64,000 nt of DNA from Pseudomonas salomonii (GCF_900107155.1 NZ_FNOX01000002.1:434001-498000); one strand, 5' to 3'. Positions 23,471 to 31,882 are shown, counted from the stretch's first letter. Notes: generated from the letters alone by a model not told the origin. Program-made: numbers and translations.

Positions 23471-25207
23471 ATGCTTGAAACAGATGTCATCATCATCGGC
23501 AGTGGGCCGGCCGGTTCGACCGCCGCACTGGCCCTGAGCAATGCCGGTATCGCCAACCTAGTCATCACTAAGTATCGATGGCTCGCCGATACGCCTCGGG
23601 CTCACTACATCAACACCCGTACCCTGGAAGTGCTTCGGGACCTGGGTGTGCATCAAGACGTGATTGCCAAAGCGGCACCGTTGGAGGTCATGGGTAACGT
23701 CGTCTTCTGCAACAGTCTGACCGGCAAGGAACTTGGTCGCTTGCCTTACGGCGCCAACGACCCCAAGCGGCGAAGCGACTACCTGCTGGCCAGTCCCTGC
23801 GAGCAATGTGACCTGCCCCAGCACTTGCTTGAGCCCATCCTGTTAGGCAGGGCAGTTTCCCAAGGCAGCCACGTGCGCTTTGATAGTCAATACCTGAGCC
23901 ATCAGCAGGATCCGGACGGTGTAGTTGTCCAGGTCAGGGACCGCTTGAGCGGAAGCGAATACAGTATTCGCTGTAAATACCTGCTGGGGGCAGACGGCGC
24001 TAATAGCAAAGTCGCGGCGGACCTCCAATTGCCCATGGAAGGCAAGATGGGCAAAAGTGGCAGTATCAGCATTATTCTGCGAGCAGACCTGAGTCAATAT
24101 GTGGCTCATCGTCCCGGTTACCTGTGGTGGATGCTGCAACCAGGGGTCGATATCGGGGGCATTGGCATGGGCCTTTTACGGATGGTCAGGCCTTGGAACG
24201 AATGGCAGATTGTCTGGGGCTATGACATAAACGGCCCAGCGCCTGAATTAACGAACGAGCAAGCGATTGCCATTGTTCATCAGTTTGTGGGCGACACGTC
24301 GGTGGAGGTCGAAATTTCTTCGATTTCCCTTTGGACTGTCAATGAGATGTATGCGGCGCGTTACAGCCAGGGACGGGTCTTCTGCCTGGGTGACGCGGTG
24401 CATCGCCATCCACCGACGAATGGCCTGGGCTCCAATACCTCGATTCAGGACGCCTACAACCTGGCCTGGAAACTATCGCTAGTCCTTGCAGGAACGGCGT
24501 CACCTTCACTGCTTGAAACCTACGATACCGAGCGCATTCCCGTCGGGCGGCAGATTATTCGCCGGGCCAATAAAAGCGTCGAGGACTTCGCAGCGCTCTT
24601 TCAGGCGCTGGACCTGACGACAGGTCTGTCCGCGGAGCAGATGAACCAGAATATTCGCTCGTTGGAACACGACACGCCAGAAGGCGCCCAACGCAGGAAG
24701 GCCCTCAGGAAAGCTATTCAGTTGAAAGCCTACGAATTTGCGACCCAAGGCGTGGAGCTGAACATTCGCTATCAATCCGATGCGATTGTAGAAGATGCAG
24801 ATGAGCCTTTTGTATTTTCCCAGGACAGTGAATTGTTCTATCAACCCTCGTTGCGCGCGGGCGGTCGACTGCCACACGCGTGGGTGAATAAAAACGGCCG
24901 TCAACTGTCCACCCTGGATTTGGTAGGCAAAGGCCAATTCACGGTAATCACCGGTATTGCAGGTGGCGCCTGGGTCGAGCAGGCCAGGCAAATCAATGAG
25001 GTGTTTGGTCTAGCCGTTCGCTGCGTAACGGTAGGGCCAGGGCGCGATGTGGAAGACCTGTACGGCGATTGGTCGGCTCTGCTTGATGATAGAGAAGACG
25101 CGTGTCTTTTGGTAAGGCCCGATGCTCATATCGCCTGGCACGGCAACCTCTCGTTGTACTCGCCTGAGCACTTACGCAGCGTACTTTCTCGTGTGCTCGG
25201 ACTGTAG
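23471..25207 (+). CDS. FAD monooxygenase, TfdB/phenol hydroxylase-like
   Basis: A 578-residue flavoprotein aromatic hydroxylase of the 2,4-dichlorophenol 6-monooxygenase (TfdB) type. The FAD-binding motif is DVIIIGSGPAGSTAALALSN at the N-terminus, then the DG motif YLLGADGANSKVAADL (about 170-185) and the GD motif VFCLGDAVHRHPPTNGLGSN (about 305-325). A thioredoxin-like C-terminal domain follows (FTVITGIAGGAWVEQ..., LLVRPDAHIAW). TfdB adds an ortho hydroxyl to phenols. ATG 23471 has AGGAG 8 bases upstream. It follows the NicC-like gene after 97 bases. It may hydroxylate or dehalogenate a phenolic intermediate; the exact substrate is unknown. Confidence 0.85.
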   Translation: MLETDVIIIGSGPAGSTAALALSNAGIANLVITKYRWLADTPRAHYINTRTLEVLRDLGVHQDVIAKAAPLEVMGNVVFCNSLTGKELGRLPYGANDPKRRSDYLLASPCEQCDLPQHLLEPILLGRAVSQGSHVRFDSQYLSHQQDPDGVVVQVRDRLSGSEYSIRCKYLLGADGANSKVAADLQLPMEGKMGKSGSISIILRADLSQYVAHRPGYLWWMLQPGVDIGGIGMGLLRMVRPWNEWQIVWGYDINGPAPELTNEQAIAIVHQFVGDTSVEVEISSISLWTVNEMYAARYSQGRVFCLGDAVHRHPPTNGLGSNTSIQDAYNLAWKLSLVLAGTASPSLLETYDTERIPVGRQIIRRANKSVEDFAALFQALDLTTGLSAEQMNQNIRSLEHDTPEGAQRRKALRKAIQLKAYEFATQGVELNIRYQSDAIVEDADEPFVFSQDSELFYQPSLRAGGRLPHAWVNKNGRQLSTLDLVGKGQFTVITGIAGGAWVEQARQINEVFGLAVRCVTVGPGRDVEDLYGDWSALLDDREDACLLVRPDAHIAWHGNLSLYSPEHLRSVLSRVLGL

Positions 25208-25274
25208 CGATCCGCTGCAAAAAGTTATTAAAAACAGCATTGTATTTTTTAGCTCATACAGGGAAGGGATAGCT

Positions 25275-25771
25275 ATGTCTGCATATACCGTTACAGGCTC
25301 ATTGACCAATTTTAGAAAGGGATCATTGGACTTATTTTCCGCCAAGCCTGAGCACTACGCATTCTCAAATATCTTTGACGTCGCGCAACGTTCAGATTTT
25401 TTCGAACGCGTTGCCGTTACCAAAAATATCGAATACGTCACAGAAGTGATAAAGATCCAACATAACTCCCCTTGGTTCATCGCCGCCCATGATGAGTTTG
25501 CCCTCATCATGGATGGTGATGTCACGCTCACTTTTTTACTGTTCCCCCTCAGACGTTGCCGGCGCCGGCGTCGCAAGGCGCTCATTTACTAGAAGCGCCG
25601 CCGTCGGGAGCGTGCATGGGAAACGTCCAGGCCCGCCGCGGACACCTTGTCCTGCTACCCGCCAACACCGCTTACCGTTTGGGAAGTGACCAACCTGCCG
25701 TTGCATTGATTCAGACCCTATCAGGCGACCTGACGCAAGAGCGTTGGGCCGACATTTGTGCACGTGGCTAA
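25275..25771 (+). pseudogene. hapC: Hydroquinone 1,2-dioxygenase small subunit, frameshifted
   Basis: About 165 codons in two frames. Frame 1 from ATG 25275 (GGGAAGGGAT upstream) gives MSAYTVTGSLTNFRKGSLDL ... WFIAAHDEFALIMDGDVTLTF. At a run of six T (25532-25537) the family pattern moves to another frame: FTVPPQTLPAPASQGAHLLE ... RRGHLVLLPANTAYRLGSDQ, ending at 25771. Adding one T restores one cupin-like chain of the HapC/PnpC size. The small subunit is needed for the two-subunit enzyme, so the pathway is dead unless the shift is a sequencing error or slippage repairs it. The large-subunit gene follows at 25799. Confidence 0.82.
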
Positions 25772-25798
25772 CCGTTCGCCACCTTACCGGAGCTCATC

Positions 25799-26794
25799 AT
25801 GTCGCAGACATTATCCGCAGCACCTCAATCACTTGAAACACTCGACACTGAGTATCAACTCTTTAGCCTGGGACAGTTCTCCTTTAGCAGGGATAACAAC
25901 TTTGCAATTATCCGCTGGCCGGGCGGTGTTCACTATATGCATGTTGAACTGTTCCTAAGCGCCATGGTACGAGACTTGGGCTGGGAGTTTCTTTATGGCT
26001 GGATTTTCTTCGACGATATATTCGGCACCATTAATTATTATGGAAAAGTTGAAATGTTCGCGGGCACCCATCATCCCAGCTACAAAAAAGCCGGGATCGC
26101 TTATCACGAAACGTTCGATACGGAGCAGGTCCTGGAGGTCTTCCAAGGCATCGCGAACGACTGGATCAATGAAGGGTATGACCCATTGTGTGTCCCGCGC
26201 GAGACAGGTTCGGCTCACGGCCCCAAAGGCAGGCCAGCTCGGATTTCCCTGACGCGAGGTTTCACCCAGCCAGCAAAAAGGATGCTCGGCTTGCCCGGCG
26301 ATGCAGTTGCCCGATCCAGCGCTTCCGGGCAGCCCATCAGTGAGTCGTTTAAAGATCTGCATCTGGAGTTTGATCGGCCACAGGTGAAAACAGAACCCGG
26401 TTTCGAGGGTAGCCTTCATGCAGTCAATGTGTTCGATCACATTGCTCGCTCCGAGGTGACCTGGATACCGTCGACGGTTTCCTCCACGCGCAACAGTCTT
26501 TTTTGCATGTCCAGCGAAGAGCACGTGTTACCGGTAACTCACGGTAACGACCGCCCGGAATGGTTCATACAACTGACCGATGAAATTCACTGGACGCTTC
26601 AGGACAAAGAAACAGGCGCGCCCTTAGGCCGAGTCGCCATGCGCCCTGGGGACGTGTGCGCGATGCCTGCCGATATTCGTCATAAAGGCTTTGCGCCCAA
26701 ACGCGCCATGCTCCTGGTTCTGGAAAACAGCACGCCCGACCTGCCACCTTTATATGCCAACGGCACGTTAGCGCCTTTTCCCGTCGAGTTCTGA
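25799..26794 (+). CDS. hapD: Hydroquinone 1,2-dioxygenase large subunit
   Basis: A 331-residue protein of the HapD/PnpD family, the catalytic subunit of the Fe(II) enzyme that opens hydroquinone to 4-hydroxymuconic semialdehyde. The C-terminal cupin keeps the metal-site pattern His248-x-Asn250-x3-Glu254 and His295, with the same spacing as the His256/Asn258/Glu262/His303 ligands I recall for PnpD. The N-terminal domain (WPGGVHYMHVELFLSAMVRD; GWIFFDDIFGTINYYGKVEM) is also typical. The length is normal and the frame is intact. It lies 27 bases after the broken small-subunit gene. No 4-hydroxymuconic semialdehyde dehydrogenase or maleylacetate reductase gene is nearby. Confidence 0.88.
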   Translation: MSQTLSAAPQSLETLDTEYQLFSLGQFSFSRDNNFAIIRWPGGVHYMHVELFLSAMVRDLGWEFLYGWIFFDDIFGTINYYGKVEMFAGTHHPSYKKAGIAYHETFDTEQVLEVFQGIANDWINEGYDPLCVPRETGSAHGPKGRPARISLTRGFTQPAKRMLGLPGDAVARSSASGQPISESFKDLHLEFDRPQVKTEPGFEGSLHAVNVFDHIARSEVTWIPSTVSSTRNSLFCMSSEEHVLPVTHGNDRPEWFIQLTDEIHWTLQDKETGAPLGRVAMRPGDVCAMPADIRHKGFAPKRAMLLVLENSTPDLPPLYANGTLAPFPVEF

Positions 26795-26892
26795 AACTTA
26801 ACCTCACTGAGGGTCCGCTTGCCCAGGGTTCATTCGCTGCCTGGGCGAGCGGCATCAATGCCCACCTCTAAAAAACAGATGAGTCACTGCAA

Positions 26893-29800
26893 ATGTGGAT
26901 TGTCCAATATGCACTGAGCCGCCGCTACACCATCGCGGTCATTGCGCTGATGCTGTTGATTTTTGGCGGGCTCTTTGCACGGCACATGCCGACCGATATC
27001 CTGCCCAGGATCGATATACCGTCGGTCAAGGTGCTCTGGACGTATAGCGGACTACCGGCGGCAGAAATGACAGCGAAGATTACTTCACTGTCAGAAATTT
27101 CAATTCTTAATAATGTTGATGACCTGAAACAGGTGGGCTCACAAACAATCAATGGGATCGGGATAATTCGCGTGGACCTGCAACCCGGCGCGCCCATAGA
27201 TCGTGCGCTGACGCAGATCACAGCAGTGTCACAGACCATGCTCAGGCGCATGCCGGCAGGGACTGCGCCGCCATTCATCGTGCGTAACAACGTTTCCAGT
27301 ACGCCCGTGTTGCAGTTGGTACTGTCTTCTGACTCGATGACCGAAGCTCAGTTGTACGATTACGCACGGCTACAACTGCGCTCCCAGATTCAATCCATCC
27401 CCGGCATTCTCATGACGCTTCCGTATGGTGGCGCAGCGCGCCAAGTCATGATCGATCTCAACCCTGTGGCGCTGCAAACCTATAACCTCACGGCAAGCCA
27501 AGTCACCAACGCCATTGAACACGGTGCTCCTACGCTACCGTCGGGCAGCCTGCGTGAAGGGGCGCAGGAGTTGCAGGTTACCGTGCAGGCCAGCCCTGTC
27601 GACGTGAAGGGTTTCATGAGCCTCCCCATCAAGTCGAATGGAACCAACGTCATCTACGTCCGTGATGTTGCTTCAGTGCGCGATGGCGCAGCACTGCAAA
27701 CCAGTATTGCGCGAATGGATGGCGCCAGTGCTGTTTCCGTGTCACTGATTAAACTGGGCGGTGCGTCCGCCGTGGATATAGTCAGGGCCGTCAGGGCGCG
27801 TTTGCCGGAGGTGATTGCTTCGGCCCCTGCCGGAATGCGCATCGAAGCCGTGTTCGACCAGTCAATATTCGTCAACAATGCCATTCAGTCCGTTGTTAAC
27901 GAGGGCGTATTGGTCGGCGTACTGGTCGCGCTGGTCGTGCTTATGTTCATTGGTTCGTGGCGTTCGAGTCTGATTGTGCTCGCCAACATCCCACTGGCGC
28001 TCCTGGCTTCGACGCTGGCGCTGCACCTGCTCGGCAATACTTTCAACATTATGACGCTGGGCGGCCTGGCACTTGCGATTGGCATACTGGTCGATAACGC
28101 GGTGGTCGACGTAGAGAACACCAACCGGCACGTCGCGATGGGTAAGGCGGTACCCACCGCCATTCTTGATAGCGCAAAAGAAGTGGTATTCCCAGAGTTT
28201 GTATCCACGCTGTGCATTTGTATCGTGCTCACGCCGATCCTATTGCTGACAGGCCTTTCCTCCTGGGTATTCGCCCCTCTGGCCCTGGCGGTAATCTTCG
28301 CCATGCTCGCATCTTTCATGCTCTCGCGAACGCTGATCCCCGTACTGTGTTCATTGATGCTGCCGAAGGACCTTGAAGCACGTGCTTCCCCGAAGGCCCG
28401 TATGGCGCCCTTGCTACTGGCTGCCAACCATCGGGTAGAGCAGGTCATCGACCACATCAGGGATCGGCAGAGTCGCCTGCTCAATAGCTTGCACCAGAAC
28501 GGCACGAAGCTTCTCATCAGCTTGGCGCTCCTGCTTGGGCTGGGTGTGCTCGCAGCAACTTCCCTGGGGCAGGAGTACTTCCCGCAAATAGACGCTGGTC
28601 AACTGCGCCTGCAAGTGCGCTTTCCTGCCGGCCTCCGAATTGAGGAGACCGCTCAAAGGTTGGCAGCCGTACAGCGAGAAATTCGCAAGATTATCCCTCA
28701 GGACGAATTGCAGACTCTTTACGAACAAATCGGCATTCCCGACCCCATCAACCTAGGCTTTGTCGACAGCGCTGTCGTCGGCCCGTTCGAGGCGGAGGTG
28801 ATGATCCAGTTGCGAGCCCATCACGCACCCAGCGCAGGTTATCTTGACGAAATACGTCAGCACATTGCGTCGAAGTTTCCGGATATCGTGATGTTTGACC
28901 GCCCAGCCGATGCTACCAGCCGCACGCTGGCGGGCTCGGCACTGGGTGCTTTCGAAGTAAAGATCACTGGGCGCGATACACAAGGCAACCTCAAGATTGC
29001 TCGTGCGATCCAGTCCAGGCTCAGGACGGTCCCTGGTGCGACGGATGTCGCGTTGCAGCAGGTGCTTGATCTACCGGAATACTACATCCAGATCGACAGA
29101 ACCCGGGCGGCACAGCTGGGCATCAGCTCGGAAGATGCCAGCCGGGCAATATTGTCAGTACTGGGATCGGCAAGCACCGTCTCGCCCACTTACTGGGTAG
29201 ACCAGGCCACGACATTAGCCTACGTCGTACAAGTGCAAGCACTTCCAAATGACCTTCAGAATATTGACACTCTGCTCAACATACCGGTGCGCACCTATAC
29301 CAATGGCGAACAGGTCCTACTACGCACCATAGCCAGCGTGGCAAGACGCACCGTACCAGCCAGTATCGACAAAACGATGCTGGCCCCCACCCTCAATGTT
29401 ATTGCCAATATCCGTCAAACCGACTTAGGGACCGTGCTTCATGCGCTGACGAATGTGATCAACACATTGAGTCCTCAGCTCAAACCCGGGAACCATATTG
29501 AAATAGGCGGACAGGCACAAGCCATGCAGTCGGCCTATACCGAGCTTACTAATGGATTGGCGCTCGCCGCACTATTGGTGTTCCTGCTCCTGGTGGTCAA
29601 CTTTCAATCCTGGACCTACCCTTTAGTGGCCATGTGCGGACTACCCTTTGCCCTCACCGGCTCCGCGATTTCACTATGGGTTACCCACACCCCGCTTTCT
29701 GTTCCGGCGCTGATGGGCGCAATGATGGTCATCGGCGTCTCCACGGCGAACAGCGTACTGGTCACCAGTTTCGCCAGGAATCTCATCATTACCGGTCATG

Positions 29801-30069
29801 ACCCTGAGCTCGCGGCCTTCGAGGCCGCCTCGGTACGCCTCAGGCCCGTCCTGATGACTGCGTGCGCCATGCTGCTTGGCATCATTCCCATGGCATTGGG
29901 CCTGGGTGACGGCGCAGAGCAAAACGCGCCTTTGGGCAGAGCCGTGATTGGCGGGCTATTGCTGGGAACACCAGCGACCTTGCTCGTCGTCCCGGCGATC
30001 CTTGCGGCGTCAGGTCGGCGACGCAAAGCCCGACACCTTTCTTCGCTCACTGCCGAACGCCTTTCTTGA
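26893..30069 (+). CDS. RND-family efflux permease
   Basis: A 1058-residue inner-membrane RND transporter with the duplicated 6-TM plus periplasmic porter layout. TM1 is SRRYTIAVIALMLLIFGGLF. TM4 carries GGLALAIGILVDNAVVDVEN, in which the second Asp of the usual proton-relay Asp pair is Asn. The second half has SVPALMGAMMVIGVSTANSV. It resembles AcrB/MdtB-like exporters of the HAE group, but the Asp-Asn change is unlike the AcrB/MexB core. It is followed after 14 bases by its membrane-fusion partner; no outer-membrane channel gene is present. It probably expels the toxic aromatic or quinone products of the operon. Confidence 0.9.
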   Translation: MWIVQYALSRRYTIAVIALMLLIFGGLFARHMPTDILPRIDIPSVKVLWTYSGLPAAEMTAKITSLSEISILNNVDDLKQVGSQTINGIGIIRVDLQPGAPIDRALTQITAVSQTMLRRMPAGTAPPFIVRNNVSSTPVLQLVLSSDSMTEAQLYDYARLQLRSQIQSIPGILMTLPYGGAARQVMIDLNPVALQTYNLTASQVTNAIEHGAPTLPSGSLREGAQELQVTVQASPVDVKGFMSLPIKSNGTNVIYVRDVASVRDGAALQTSIARMDGASAVSVSLIKLGGASAVDIVRAVRARLPEVIASAPAGMRIEAVFDQSIFVNNAIQSVVNEGVLVGVLVALVVLMFIGSWRSSLIVLANIPLALLASTLALHLLGNTFNIMTLGGLALAIGILVDNAVVDVENTNRHVAMGKAVPTAILDSAKEVVFPEFVSTLCICIVLTPILLLTGLSSWVFAPLALAVIFAMLASFMLSRTLIPVLCSLMLPKDLEARASPKARMAPLLLAANHRVEQVIDHIRDRQSRLLNSLHQNGTKLLISLALLLGLGVLAATSLGQEYFPQIDAGQLRLQVRFPAGLRIEETAQRLAAVQREIRKIIPQDELQTLYEQIGIPDPINLGFVDSAVVGPFEAEVMIQLRAHHAPSAGYLDEIRQHIASKFPDIVMFDRPADATSRTLAGSALGAFEVKITGRDTQGNLKIARAIQSRLRTVPGATDVALQQVLDLPEYYIQIDRTRAAQLGISSEDASRAILSVLGSASTVSPTYWVDQATTLAYVVQVQALPNDLQNIDTLLNIPVRTYTNGEQVLLRTIASVARRTVPASIDKTMLAPTLNVIANIRQTDLGTVLHALTNVINTLSPQLKPGNHIEIGGQAQAMQSAYTELTNGLALAALLVFLLLVVNFQSWTYPLVAMCGLPFALTGSAISLWVTHTPLSVPALMGAMMVIGVSTANSVLVTSFARNLIITGHDPELAAFEAASVRLRPVLMTACAMLLGIIPMALGLGDGAEQNAPLGRAVIGGLLLGTPATLLVVPAILAASGRRRKARHLSSLTAERLS

Positions 30070-30083
30070 CCCCAGGATCCACC

Positions 30084-31202
30084 ATGTCAACCTCACCTTG
30101 CACCGGCACTTCTTCTTGCTTGCGTTTCATCTCGTTGACGACGTTGCTTCTCGCATTCTCCCTTGCCGGCTGCGATGCAAAATCAGCATCGGCAACCGAT
30201 GAAACTGCAAGCCCTCAAGTGAAAACCGTGACGGTAAGAGCCGCGCCGGACACGCAGACGCTCGTCCTGCCTGCGACGTCGCGCCCCGGCGAACACGCAT
30301 TCATTTTTGCCCGAGCCACCGGCATTCTCACCAAACGGCAGGTGGATATAGGCGATACGGTGGCGAAGGGGCAAGTGCTGGCCGAGGTCAGTGCGCCCGA
30401 AATTGACCAACATGTTCGCCAGGCGAATGCCCAACTGCAACTGGCGGCGGCCAATGCAAAGCTATCAGCAAGCAACCTGAAGCGGGCACAGACATTGGTG
30501 TCGTCGGGGGCGATAGCGCGTGAAGTCTACGAACAGCGCCAGGCCAGCTATGCGGTGGATCAAGCCTCCTGGGCTGCGGCCACTGCGCAGCTGGCAGGCC
30601 TGGAAGAGGAACAACGCTTCCAGATCGTCAAAGCCCCCTTTGGTGGCGTGGTGTCGGCCCGCAACGTAGATGACGGCGATAGGGTGATAGGCGATCAAGC
30701 AGCGAGCACATTGCCGCTCTTTGAACTGAGCAGCCTGGACCCCCTGCGAGTTGTGGTTGACGCCCCGCAGAGTGCAGTGATGCACATCCGCCCCGGGATA
30801 GCGGCGACCGTCCAGTTCCAAGGACTTTCCGGCCCCGCCATGAAAGCAACCGTCACCCGTATGGCAAAAAACATTTCGGGAAGCAGCGGCGGCATGCGCA
30901 TCGAACTCAGGCTTCCAAACCCAGGCAATCGAATCCCGTCCGGCATGGCGGGTGAAGTCGAACTGGCAATACCTGCTCAACCTGCGGTGCTTGTGCCAAT
31001 CTCTACCGTTGTTCAGGACGGCGCCGGAGCGCATACCTTGCGCCTACGCAAGGACAACACCGTCGAGTACTGCATAGTCACACTGGGTCGTAACCTAGGG
31101 GACATGGTTGAGGTCATTTCCGGGCTTGGGGACGGCGACACATTGGTGTTAAGCCCCAATGCGCTGCTGCAACGGAATACGAAAGTGACCGCCATTCAAT
31201 AG
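30084..31202 (+). CDS. RND periplasmic adaptor (membrane fusion) lipoprotein
   Basis: A 372-residue HlyD/AcrA-like adaptor. The signal peptide ends in a lipobox (LAFSLAGC, Cys about residue 31). A biotinyl-lipoyl half motif is at FIFARATGILTKRQVDIGDT, a coiled-coil hairpin at about 85-155 (QANAQLQLAAANAKLSASNL...), and beta-barrel and membrane-proximal parts follow. ATG 30084 is chosen over TTG 30066 because it gives a clean signal peptide. It links the RND permease to an outer-membrane channel such as a chromosomal TolC/OprM homologue. Gene order (permease before adaptor) is the reverse of mexAB-type operons. Confidence 0.87.
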   Translation: MSTSPCTGTSSCLRFISLTTLLLAFSLAGCDAKSASATDETASPQVKTVTVRAAPDTQTLVLPATSRPGEHAFIFARATGILTKRQVDIGDTVAKGQVLAEVSAPEIDQHVRQANAQLQLAAANAKLSASNLKRAQTLVSSGAIAREVYEQRQASYAVDQASWAAATAQLAGLEEEQRFQIVKAPFGGVVSARNVDDGDRVIGDQAASTLPLFELSSLDPLRVVVDAPQSAVMHIRPGIAATVQFQGLSGPAMKATVTRMAKNISGSSGGMRIELRLPNPGNRIPSGMAGEVELAIPAQPAVLVPISTVVQDGAGAHTLRLRKDNTVEYCIVTLGRNLGDMVEVISGLGDGDTLVLSPNALLQRNTKVTAIQ

Positions 31203-31460
31203 TGGCGAGATTAAAGGACAATCGATGACGGGTAAGTAAATGCCGCAGCCCTTAATTCTCGATCGGCATGGGTGGATAACGGGTTTGTCGGCCTTCATAA
31301 TCGGAGAGACGAAATCTTGGCGGATGAACAAGCCCCATGAAAGACAGGGCACCGTTCCCCCCTTAAGATAGGGGATAGGCGAACGGGTAATGAGATGGTA
31401 ACTCCCACACATTGCGAGGGCTAAGCTTTCGCAGGGTGTTTTTATTTCGGAGACCATCAC
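31203..31460. other. Intergenic region with one long hairpin
   Basis: No gene. A stem around 31357-31396 pairs CCGTTC and CCCC on the left with GGGG and GAACGG on the right. Further on TGCGA...TCGCA is followed by a T-rich run (TGTTTTTATTT, near 31435-31445) that may end the efflux operon. The segment joins the cargo to the ICE backbone. Confidence 0.45.
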
Positions 31461-31556
31461 ATGAGCGATTTAGCACCAGTCTCTTTTTTTCCTTTTCTTA
31501 ATTCCAGTGACTGCCACCGTATTCCGGCCTTAAAAAATAGGGTGGCAGCGTCTTGA
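31461..31556 (+). CDS. Possible 31-residue leader peptide
   Basis: ATG 31461 with GGAG 8 bases upstream opens a 31-codon frame (MSDLAPVSFFPFLNSSDCHR, then IPALKNRVAAS). The part FLNSSDCHRIPALKN is also encoded in the duplicated leader at 10933-10977 as FLNSTDCHRIPAIKK. The conservation may be of DNA or RNA rather than protein. Low confidence; noted because the two copies keep the reading frame with conservative changes. Confidence 0.3.
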   Translation: MSDLAPVSFFPFLNSSDCHRIPALKNRVAAS

Positions 31557-31592
31557 CGCTCCCCTGTGACAGGCTTATACAAAGGCCGTGGT

Positions 31593-31715
31593 TCGCTGTC
31601 GTCGACAGCCCAGCCCAGGTAGCCAGAACCTTCAAGGCTACGCCACGTTAGTGGTGGTTTACCCAAGTGCGATCAGCGTTCGGAAGCTCGCGCGGTTACC
31701 GCTTCAGCGGTGATG
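31593..31715 (+). ncRNA. Structured leader RNA, copy A (before DUF3577)
   Basis: Several hairpins conserved with 54796-54920: GCTGTC/GACAGC (31595-31609), GTAGCC/GGCTAC (31619-31641), GCCAC-GTTA-GTGGT (31642-31655), an AGC-GTTCGGAA-GCT stem near 31674-31688, and TTACCGC-TTCA-GCGGTGA (31696-31713). Between copies, stem pairs change together (C-G to T-A in two helices, T-G to C-G in one), so the RNA fold is selected. It lies about 210 bases before the DUF3577 gene. It may match a published DUF3577-associated motif, which I cannot verify. Confidence 0.65.
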
Positions 31716-31852
31716 AATGCCCACTACCTCATGCCTGCGAATCACCACCGCAGACGTTTCTCTGCTGCACCGCTATTCCCCCAGACGCATCGTTCTGATC
31801 GTCATCGGCTTGCCGGTGGCGAGTCGTTCATTGCTCGACTTCACCTTACCTA

Positions 31853-31882
31853 CCCTGACGGGGACTCACTTCCCCGTCAGGG
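31853..31882 (+). promoter_or_regulatory. Leader hairpin of the CCC/GGGG family (before DUF3577)
   Basis: CCCTGACGGGG pairs perfectly with CCCCGTCAGGG around an 8-base loop, 40 bases before ATG 31923. Related hairpins with the same outer CCC/GGG and inner GGGG/CCCC blocks precede the genes at 32934, 55056 and 55515. Confidence 0.65.

Noticed and set aside
25532-25537. Programmed -1 frameshift at the T6 tract of the small dioxygenase subunit
   Set aside because: No downstream stimulatory hairpin or upstream SD-like element is evident, and homologues that I recall have one frame. An indel or sequencing error is simpler, but this is not excluded.
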